Assembly (NCBI GenBank): GCA_001045525.1
Contig: LDWW01000036.1
Span: 1 to 32,427, forward strand
Direction of reading: 5' to 3'
DNA: 32,427 nucleotides
From: Chitinispirillum alkaliphilum
Lineage (GTDB): Bacteria > Fibrobacterota > Chitinivibrionia > Chitinivibrionales > Chitinispirillaceae
The notes beneath the pieces were generated by a model. That model ran no database searches, was not told the DNA's origin, and saw nothing but the letters and a program-made list of their open reading frames with translations. How positions within the stretch are numbered: position 1 is the first letter of the stretch; every line of letters begins with the position of its first letter. Positions 14,698 to 21,468 of the stretch are shown piece after piece. The position numbers were made by a program, and so were the translations under genes.

Positions 14698-15725
14698 AAA
14701 AGGGAAACTTACATACAGTTTTTGCTGTGTTGCTTCTTTTCTGTGGGAATATTCATGCGCAGAACGCAGGATTTCTGTCCCGGGGAAATGAGTATTATGG
14801 CAATAGTGATTATGAAAAGGCAATAACTGCTTATGGCCGGGCTATTGAGGAAGATGAAAATCCTGCTATGGCCTGGTTTAACAAGGGTAATGCTCATTAT
14901 CAGATGGGCAATATGCATAAGGCAGTCTCTTGTTATCAAATGGCTACATTGGAAGCACCCGATTTCTTGCGTGGCTGGACAAATCTTGGGGTGATATATC
15001 ATGAGATGGGGGATTATGGAGCCAGTGTGGCAGCTTTGGAACGTGTGCTGGGAAAATCCGGGAGTCAAGATGTCCTTGTCATGTCGGTTCTTGCGTCTTC
15101 ATACAAAAATCTGCACAATTTCAGCAAGGCTGCAGTGTATCTGGAAAAAGTTTTTGAAATGGACAGTACTGTCAGTGATGCGGTTCTTCTGCTTTATGAA
15201 ATTGCTGTAATGACAGGTGATAACAGAGAAGCGCTTAGGTGGCTTTCAAATTACCCGGAATCCGGTTCCCGCCGTTATGACGTTTTGCTTATTAAGGGTG
15301 AGCTGATGGAACAGATGGGTGATACAGCCGGGGCCCTGGCTGCGTTTCGTCAGTGTACACGGATTTCACCAGAGCGAATGCGGGGGTGGATTGCGCTGGT
15401 AAATAATCTCAAAGAGATGGATGCTGTGTATACCGCACTTCTGGAGGCTGAATCAGCACTTAAAATAAACGAATCATTTATCCCGCTTGCTCTTGTTGCT
15501 GGACGTATTGCTTTTGAGGTTGGGTTTTATGAAAGAGCAGAATTTTTCTTTGGTTTAGCATATAATGCAGGGCATCCGGAAGGGGTGGTTGGCCTGAGCA
15601 ATCTTATAAATGTACATGAGCGTTATAGTGATTATGCTTCAGTTGTAAGGGTTAGGTCGATATTTACTACCCAAAGAGAAAATAAACCACATAAAGAGAA
15701 AAACGCTGCAGATAAAAGGGACTGA
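14694..15725 (+). CDS. Periplasmic TPR-repeat protein of the TonB2 module
   Basis: Last gene of the operon: 343 residues with a signal peptide (1-22, ending IHAQ) followed by tandem tetratricopeptide repeats. Clear units start near residues 27 (FLSRGNEYYGNSDYEKAI), 61 (AWFNKGNAHYQMGNMHKA) and 95 (GWTNLGVIYHEMGDYGAS), with degenerate ones to about residue 310. The tail is rich in Lys and Asp. TPR proteins are regular partners in TtpC/TonB2 clusters, where they are thought to scaffold the complex in the periplasm. The ATGA overlap with tonB shows coupling. The ligand or contact partner is not visible. Confidence 0.85.
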   Translation: MKKGNLHTVFAVLLLFCGNIHAQNAGFLSRGNEYYGNSDYEKAITAYGRAIEEDENPAMAWFNKGNAHYQMGNMHKAVSCYQMATLEAPDFLRGWTNLGVIYHEMGDYGASVAALERVLGKSGSQDVLVMSVLASSYKNLHNFSKAAVYLEKVFEMDSTVSDAVLLLYEIAVMTGDNREALRWLSNYPESGSRRYDVLLIKGELMEQMGDTAGALAAFRQCTRISPERMRGWIALVNNLKEMDAVYTALLEAESALKINESFIPLALVAGRIAFEVGFYERAEFFFGLAYNAGHPEGVVGLSNLINVHERYSDYASVVRVRSIFTTQRENKPHKEKNAADKRD

Positions 15726-16259
15726 TGGGTTTCTTGTTCGAAAAGAGAGCATAACCCACCACAGGAATGATAAGCAGGATAAGACTCCGGGTTTTAGTAA
15801 ATCGTGTACACCATAATTGGCGTAAATATAGTTTGGGATCTGTGGTGAGCCTGTTGAAACTGGACGGTGGCCCTATGATCGTTAGATTATTCGAACCGCT
15901 AAGGCAATGCTCTGTGCAGGTTAGGATCTTTGATGACCAGTAAGTATGGTCGAAGTAAATTGGCTATTTGCATAGAGAAGATGTTGTAGTCTGCTTTCTA
16001 TGACAACCTTCTGTATTGAATAAAAGCCGTTTTGTAGTGACCGCTCTGGTAAGCAAAATAGCCACCTTGTTAATAAATATTTGGCCAACTGGTCGGGATT
16101 TCTCTTACTCGTGTGCTAAATAAATCAAAAGTCAGCTTGAAGAAGACGTATTTCATAACTTAGCCTGGAAATATTTCATTTCCCCGACTTCTCCACATCA
16201 TGAAAAGCCCCCAAAAAGCTTGAAATTATCAATCTTTGGCTAAGCTTGTCGGCAATTTT

Positions 16260-16281
16260 GCATCATGCCTGTACATGATGC
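16260..16281. other. 8-bp perfect hairpin in the intergenic region
   Basis: GCATCATG-CCTGTA-CATGATGC forms a perfect stem of eight pairs with a six-base loop. No T-run follows. It might be part of an unannotated RNA or a protein-binding palindrome. Confidence 0.35.
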
Positions 16282-16904
16282 TTGGATTGTAATCTCTCTA
16301 CATTATTACTTCTACACTAGCTTTTGTGCCTCAAAATTTGAAATACCGGTTTTTTTTCTTCACACAGAACCATACCAGCTGAGACCTGTCTATGATAATT
16401 GCAAGATACTTTGATGATTCAGAAAGTGAAACTGTATCTGAATTGCGGGTGGGTTATATACTGGAACGTAAATACCCGTTCTGAGCATCTTAAGATAGGC
16501 CGTTTGCCAGCATTAGACAGCCGAAACTTTTTGTATTCATGTTAAGTGGAGTCTGCAGGATATATTCTCATCGGGCTTTTTGAGAAAATGCTATTCAAAT
16601 AAATATCTCAAACTAGCTTTCATAATTGAATATCCAAAAAAGTTCATAATCTATAAATGTAAAAAAATATTGCAATTGCAAATATACTATGCTAATAACT
16701 TTGGATGTCAATTTACGGAAGGTTTATATCAACATTGACAGGTTCCGAACCATAAAATTTCTAAAAGAAAAAGACAGCAAGATTCGGGGAATTTTTATCG
16801 ATTCACAAAAAAAAATTAAATGTAAAAAAAATACTTGTCTATTGAACTACAAATATGGATAATAAATTATAAGACAGAAAGTAAAGCGAAGGTTGATATC
16901 ATCT

Positions 16905-16976
16905 ATGTCAAATATAGAAAAAAAGATTTGGAGTACTCTGGTCAGAAAGCTGTTTAATAGGAAAGGAGGTCAGTAA
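16905..16976 (+). CDS. Possible 23-residue small peptide ahead of the second receptor
   Basis: A short frame reads MSNIEKKIWS and ends FNRKGGQ, with GAAGG about 12 bases before the ATG. It is basic and amphipathic. It could be a leader peptide or a small precursor-type peptide, but a frame this short also occurs by chance. It lies in the 160 bases just before the receptor and ends next to a consensus AAGGAGGT. Confidence 0.2.
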   Translation: MSNIEKKIWSTLVRKLFNRKGGQ

Positions 16977-17065
16977 CCTTGATGGGTATTAGTTTTTTTT
17001 AATCAAGACAGGATATGTTTTAAATCGTCATTATAGGAAAAATCCTTTTTTTGGGAGGGGATAAT

Positions 17066-19609
17066 ATGGGTAAAAAAAAATTGGCAGTACTCATGGCGCT
17101 TGGGATGTTTTCAATAGCATTTGCGGCAGGAGACGATCTGAGTCTGGACGCTTTGTTCAGAATGTCTGCAGCAACAGGAACGTTCCTTAATGTCGATAAA
17201 GAGCTGATACCTGCGTCTGTAATTGTTATAGACAACAAGGATATACAAAATTCCCAAGCCAGGGATCTTAAGAGCCTTTTGGAGATTTATGTCCCCTCGT
17301 ATCAGACACTTTTTAACCGCTGGAATGGGTGGATCACCTCTCTTAATGCGGTCACCGCAGACGTTAATACAAAAGTGCTGGTTCTTATCGATGGCAGGGA
17401 GGTAAATACTCAGGCGCGTGATGGGGTGGTGAACTGGTGGTCTACAGGAAGCCTCGACTGGATTGATAGAGTAGAGGTTCTTGAAGGAAATGCTGGTTTT
17501 GTGTATGGATCTGGTTCAATTGGTGGAGTAATCAATATTATTCCCAGGTATAAGGATTTTGACCGGGGACGTGTTTCCTATTCTGTGGGAGGGTACAGGC
17601 CTGGTCAGCTTGATCAGAATTATCAGGTGATGCTTGATTTTCCTATAAACAGCGACTTTGGAATTGCCGGTGGTTTCGGGCACCGCTTCAGTGAAGGCGT
17701 GGGTGTGAACCATTCCTATTTAGCAGGCCAGGATGGTTGGAGTCAACCCGGATGGGAGCCCAACTACCCCAAAGGCCCCTATCCCGCCCAGGGATCATTT
17801 AATCGTATACCCGGCGGGAATATCAACTCCTTTTTAACCCTCTACTACAAAGACTGGCAGTGGTATACTCACTACGTTAAAGATGTCATTACCGCCAGTG
17901 GTGCATTTATTCTTGATCCTTTTCCCATCATGAACGGAGGGTGGAATCTTGATGATGTTAGGACTCTTTACAGAAGAAATCCTTACGGACCCAATAACGA
18001 ATTTTTTGATTTCTGGCACCAGACTGAGGCTTACGGTTCTTCAAATCGGATGTACACTTACAGAACTCTTTTGTCAGCGCTCAACCGTAAGGTTGAAATC
18101 GGGGGGGTAAATCTGGACCTTACTCTTTCCTATGCAGGATATGACAATGTGATCAGCGCCGAGGATTTTGCAGATCTTGGCTACGTTGGATACCCAGAGT
18201 ACGACACTACAGAGGTCAGTGGTGAGCATTCGCTGGCATTTAAGGGAACAGCTACAGGAAGTCTTGGCAATGATTTATTGCACTATGCATACGGGCTTCA
18301 GCATAGAACTGATTTTATTGGTCAGGGGCTTTCAGGACTAAACGAACTTGATATGAGCTCCAAACATGTATTCACAGACACCACATTTTATTCTAATGCA
18401 CTTTTTGCCGAAGGAATGTTCAAGGTAACCGATTGGATGAGACTTCATGGTGGATTCAGGTTTGATCACCACTCCGCTGTTGGTGTGACGCTTTCTCCTA
18501 AAGCAGGTGTGATTGTTTCTCAGGGAATGGATCATGTGTATAAACTTGTTTATCAGACAGCCACCAACAATCCATCAGCAGAAGCTTCTACCGGTTCACA
18601 CTACGTCAAGGATGAAAATAACAACTTACAGCAAGAAGATTTTCTGCAGTACCCTGAGAGGTTGCCTGATCAGAATACCGATATCCTTATTGGTGTAAGC
18701 CGCGAAGCACTTTCCGGTCTCAAACCAGAGAAGTCGCAGCAGGCGGTGCTGATGACCCATAATCGCTTCGGAGAACTTGTAGTGGAAAATTCATTCTCAT
18801 ACAACTCGGTGAGAGGTCTGTTTTTATGGGATCAGTCAACATATAAGACTATTGCAACGAGTGGGGGATATAACTATGTTCTCAATAATCTTTCGGTAAG
18901 ATACAATGTTCCACAGCACGGGCTGCGTTTCGGCTTCACACACAATCTTAACAGAATTGTTAATACTGACATTGACAAAGCAAACACAGTTTCAGTCAGA
19001 AAGAGATATGATCGCAGTGATACACTCGCTAATCCGTGGTATGAAAACGTGGGTACGGAAAGCGACCCCGAGTACCGTTTGATATGGAATACCGGGGAGT
19101 ATGACACTGTCATTATTAATGCAGTAAGAAACATGATAACAGAGGATGGAAAATACTTTCTCAATGTAGCACCGCATTTGACAAAGTTTTTCCTGGACTG
19201 GGACATGAACAGCTCTGTCACATGGCACCTTAACACTCAGCTCTACTGGAAGCGTCTTTTGGGCAGAAAAACCATTTATGATGATCCGCAAGGTACAGGG
19301 GCAACGTGGTATGATCCAATGGTCGAAGGGCCAGGGTACACCAAAACTACATGGGATGTTGAAAATAATCTAAGTGCCCGTCTCAATATTGGTGTGTCCT
19401 ACAGGCTACCCGCTGGTCTTATCCCTTTTGTAACAGAGGGAATAGTGGAGCTTATGGGGCATAATATACTTGGGTATCGCTGGACAGACAATCATTCTCG
19501 CTGGGACAGAAATACAGCAACACCATACTTCATGGCCTCTCCTGGGGATGGTGGACTGTTTCGTGCTGATCAGGCAATGCTGAAGGGGAGGGTAACACTT
19601 AATTTTTAA
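17066..19609 (+). CDS. TonB-dependent outer-membrane receptor
   Basis: This 847-residue receptor has a signal peptide (1-20, ending AFAAG) and a conserved LSLDALFRMSAATG segment. The plug domain (about 45-165) contains PASVIVIDNKDI, VLVLIDGREVN, IDRVEVLEGNAGFVYGSG and GGVINIIP. The remaining residues form the beta barrel, ending in KGRVTLNF with the terminal Phe that marks outer-membrane proteins. The start ATG is chosen because GGGAGGGG lies five bases upstream; a TTG at 17051 would fall inside that site. It lies downstream of the TonB module and upstream of two binding proteins and a kinase, which suggests a dedicated uptake and sensing locus. The ligand is unknown. Confidence 0.93.
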   Translation: MGKKKLAVLMALGMFSIAFAAGDDLSLDALFRMSAATGTFLNVDKELIPASVIVIDNKDIQNSQARDLKSLLEIYVPSYQTLFNRWNGWITSLNAVTADVNTKVLVLIDGREVNTQARDGVVNWWSTGSLDWIDRVEVLEGNAGFVYGSGSIGGVINIIPRYKDFDRGRVSYSVGGYRPGQLDQNYQVMLDFPINSDFGIAGGFGHRFSEGVGVNHSYLAGQDGWSQPGWEPNYPKGPYPAQGSFNRIPGGNINSFLTLYYKDWQWYTHYVKDVITASGAFILDPFPIMNGGWNLDDVRTLYRRNPYGPNNEFFDFWHQTEAYGSSNRMYTYRTLLSALNRKVEIGGVNLDLTLSYAGYDNVISAEDFADLGYVGYPEYDTTEVSGEHSLAFKGTATGSLGNDLLHYAYGLQHRTDFIGQGLSGLNELDMSSKHVFTDTTFYSNALFAEGMFKVTDWMRLHGGFRFDHHSAVGVTLSPKAGVIVSQGMDHVYKLVYQTATNNPSAEASTGSHYVKDENNNLQQEDFLQYPERLPDQNTDILIGVSREALSGLKPEKSQQAVLMTHNRFGELVVENSFSYNSVRGLFLWDQSTYKTIATSGGYNYVLNNLSVRYNVPQHGLRFGFTHNLNRIVNTDIDKANTVSVRKRYDRSDTLANPWYENVGTESDPEYRLIWNTGEYDTVIINAVRNMITEDGKYFLNVAPHLTKFFLDWDMNSSVTWHLNTQLYWKRLLGRKTIYDDPQGTGATWYDPMVEGPGYTKTTWDVENNLSARLNIGVSYRLPAGLIPFVTEGIVELMGHNILGYRWTDNHSRWDRNTATPYFMASPGDGGLFRADQAMLKGRVTLNF

Positions 19610-19619
19610 CCATTAAAAA

Positions 19620-19655
19620 CCTGTTGGTGCCTCATTAAATGGAGGCGCCAACAGG
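19620..19655 (+). terminator. Strong 14-bp hairpin after the receptor gene
   Basis: CCTGTTGGTGCCTC pairs with GAGGCGCCAACAGG (one G-T pair) around an eight-base loop. It begins 11 bases after the receptor stop. There is no T-run downstream, so it may be a 3'-end stabiliser or partial terminator that sets receptor levels above those of the genes that follow. Confidence 0.55.
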
Positions 19656-19723
19656 CAGTAAATGAGCCAGGAAATTAATACAGGATTAACAGGCCATACC
19701 ATGACAAGATTTTTTTTTGACAT

Positions 19724-19751
19724 CCCCGGGAAGCAAGGCTTCCCTGAGGGG
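19724..19751 (+). promoter_or_regulatory. GC-rich leader hairpin before the binding-protein genes
   Basis: CCCC-GGGAAGC-AAG-GCTTCCC-TGA-GGGG folds into a 7-bp stem extended by four GC pairs. It follows an eight-T run and ends 47 bases before the next start codon. It could be an attenuator or processing site between receptor and binding-protein genes. Confidence 0.45.
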
Positions 19752-19798
19752 CTAAGGACAGACATGAATAACAAAACAAAAAACAAGTCGGGGGAGCG

Positions 19799-20464
19799 AT
19801 GAAAAGACTCCTAATGTTTTTTTGGGTGCTATGTTGCTGTATCGATCTTTACTCGCAGAAAATTTACGTGTACTTTCCGACACTTACACAGTCTATAGCT
19901 ATCGCAAACGAGCTCAGAAGTTCATTTCCGGAGCATGATGTTCTTGTTTATGGAAAAGCAGTCGATTTCCAGAGGGCTGTAGCTGACAGGCAGGATAATG
20001 ATATAGTGATTGGCCCCGGTGAAACAATGGCTGGACTGGGTATTGAAGGGTACACGGCGGTTAAAAACGGCAGCAACCAGATGAAATACCTGTTGGCTTC
20101 CTTTGAAGAGGTGGAAGTGAATTCTGAAATTATAGTTGCTGTGGTGAATACGATTATGGACCGTACCGCATTGAGAAGTTTTGTTGCAGAAGTCATGGGG
20201 GCTTCCCCTAGAAGTGCGGTCCCGACAGGAAAACTGGAAGATCTGATACCTGTTCTGCGTTCCTCCGCAAGCGTCAAAGCCATTGTTATAAGTGAATTCA
20301 ACAAAGATGAGGTCATGCGGCTTACTCAGGATGAACTTGTGATAAGGGAGCTTGGACAGAGTGCTATGCCTGTAGCTGTTGGAGACAAGGAAAAGATCTC
20401 AGAGATCACAAAAATTCTCTCAAATTATATGAAGGTTTTCCAGGGGGGTGTGGAATGGAGATAA
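19799..20464 (+). CDS. Periplasmic protein with a type-2 binding-protein-like fold (predicted)
   Basis: A 221-residue secreted protein with a signal peptide (1-19, ending LYSQ) and alternating strands and helices. DIVIGPGETMAGLG (68-81) resembles the ligand-pocket loop of periplasmic binding proteins. I cannot name its family. The start follows GGGGGAG. Its end overlaps the next gene by 10 bases, and both precede a membrane kinase. No permease or ATPase is nearby, so it more likely acts as a sensor partner than in ABC transport; this is inference. Its short length fits one and a half lobes of a typical binding protein. Confidence 0.6.
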   Translation: MKRLLMFFWVLCCCIDLYSQKIYVYFPTLTQSIAIANELRSSFPEHDVLVYGKAVDFQRAVADRQDNDIVIGPGETMAGLGIEGYTAVKNGSNQMKYLLASFEEVEVNSEIIVAVVNTIMDRTALRSFVAEVMGASPRSAVPTGKLEDLIPVLRSSASVKAIVISEFNKDEVMRLTQDELVIRELGQSAMPVAVGDKEKISEITKILSNYMKVFQGGVEWR

Positions 20465-21420
20465 AGAGAATGTTGCTCTTGCTGCTTATATATGCTTCAG
20501 CTGCTTTCCCCAGTCATCTGATTGTTTTCAGAGGTGAAAGTGATAAATTCAGTGAAGTAGTGGAGTCGATGCGCTCTGAATTAGAGTCTGAGTTTACTAT
20601 TGTTGAGCATGTTATCAGAGATGTAAATCCGCAACTGGTAATAAATGCAATGAAATCGGAACCTGAAATTGTTGTACTTATGGAAAACAATTCAATAAAT
20701 TCCTATATTCAGTATCAGAGAACAACCGGAGATACCCTGACTCCATCGGTATGTCTCATGGCTGCCAATGTGGGCAATCTCATTCAGCATGTTAAGAACT
20801 CAACGGCCATTGACTACGAGGTTTCTATCCTGACTACACTGATGGTTTTGCGCAACAACAACCTCTCTTATGTAGATAAAATCGGGGTTATTTACAGAAG
20901 TAATTTCGGCGGGTTTGTTGAACAGAACCGTAAAACCCTTGAGCAGGAAGGGGTTGAGCTTGTCGCCATTGAGATCAATGATAACAACATCTCTGGCAGC
21001 ATTCAACGGGAACTCAGAAATCTCCATAGGATGGGGGTGGATGCTCTCTGGATACCAAATGACAATGTTCTCCTTAACTCTTCAACTATATCTGCCTGGC
21101 AGTCATTTACAAGAACTGCGCCATATCCTGTTATCGTAGGTGTTGAGAATTTGCTTAGAACTAATTTCCGGATAGGGGATATCGGCAATGTTCCAGATCA
21201 TGAGGAGCTGGGTATTCAGGCCGCTTCCATTGTGTGGGAAATATTTGACAATGAGTTTGTTGTGCCCGAATGGCTTCTTGGGCAGACTGCAATACCCTTT
21301 ACTATTGAATCTTCCTATAACCCTGACCGTCTAAGAAGGTTTTTTGAAAGAAGGGGTGTTTTCACACGCAACGGAATTACAAGGGATGATGTTCTGAATT
21401 TTGACAAAATAGTTAAATAG
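20455..21420 (+). CDS. ABC-type substrate-binding protein (PF04392-like), orphan
   Basis: This 321-residue periplasmic protein has a signal peptide (1-19) and the two-lobed fold of the ABC_sub_bind family (COG2984-like). Recognisable segments are VDKIGVIYRSNFGGFVEQN (139-157), LRNLHRMGVDALWIPNDN (187-204), PYPVIVGVENL and HEELGIQAASIVWEI. Relatives are usually encoded with a permease and an ATPase; neither is present here. Instead a CheA-like membrane kinase follows 48 bases later and a TonB-dependent receptor lies upstream. A role in presenting the ligand to the kinase is plausible. It overlaps the preceding gene by 10 bases. Confidence 0.8.
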   Translation: MEIKRMLLLLLIYASAAFPSHLIVFRGESDKFSEVVESMRSELESEFTIVEHVIRDVNPQLVINAMKSEPEIVVLMENNSINSYIQYQRTTGDTLTPSVCLMAANVGNLIQHVKNSTAIDYEVSILTTLMVLRNNNLSYVDKIGVIYRSNFGGFVEQNRKTLEQEGVELVAIEINDNNISGSIQRELRNLHRMGVDALWIPNDNVLLNSSTISAWQSFTRTAPYPVIVGVENLLRTNFRIGDIGNVPDHEELGIQAASIVWEIFDNEFVVPEWLLGQTAIPFTIESSYNPDRLRRFFERRGVFTRNGITRDDVLNFDKIVK

Positions 21421-21468
21421 AGTGGCTTGAATATTTATGGTATGTAAATTCCAAGAAGGAGAAAAGAA

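Larger units (their letters stand above)
15726..17065. other. Long AT-rich intergenic region
   Basis: No confident gene is visible in 1340 bases between the TonB module and the second receptor. A stem TGGGTT/AACCCA (15726-15758) right after the operon stop may be a weak terminator. The region also has an 8-bp perfect hairpin (16260-16281), a TTGCAATTGCAA palindrome (16670-16681) and a strongly AT-rich part from about 16600. A consensus Shine-Dalgarno AAGGAGGT (16963-16970) is followed only by a tiny frame. The receptor promoter must lie in the last few hundred bases; TTGAAC near 16840 with TATAAG-like sequences after it is a weak candidate. Confidence 0.45.

Noticed and set aside
15860-15900. 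GGTTCGAAT on the minus strand, like a tRNA T-loop
   Set aside because: The bases around it do not form a T stem and no acceptor, D or anticodon stem can be placed.
15842-15943. Short frame starting GTGGTGAGC with a protein-like composition
   Set aside because: Only about 33 codons, no ribosome binding site and no recognisable family; it might be a decayed gene but cannot be supported.
16392-16484. 30-codon frame starting MIIARYFDDS
   Set aside because: No ribosome binding site at good spacing, no family and no context.
16600-17060. Cobalamin riboswitch or Fur box before the second receptor
   Set aside because: Neither the B12-box consensus nor a GATAATGATAATCATTATC-like site is visible; the region is only AT-rich.
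18874-19291. Long minus-strand frames within the second receptor gene
   Set aside because: They are antisense to a clear receptor coding sequence and their proteins have no signal or domain.
19717-19745. TTGACA as -35 of a promoter for the binding-protein genes
   Set aside because: No -10-like hexamer lies 16 to 18 bases downstream, where a GC-rich hairpin sits instead.
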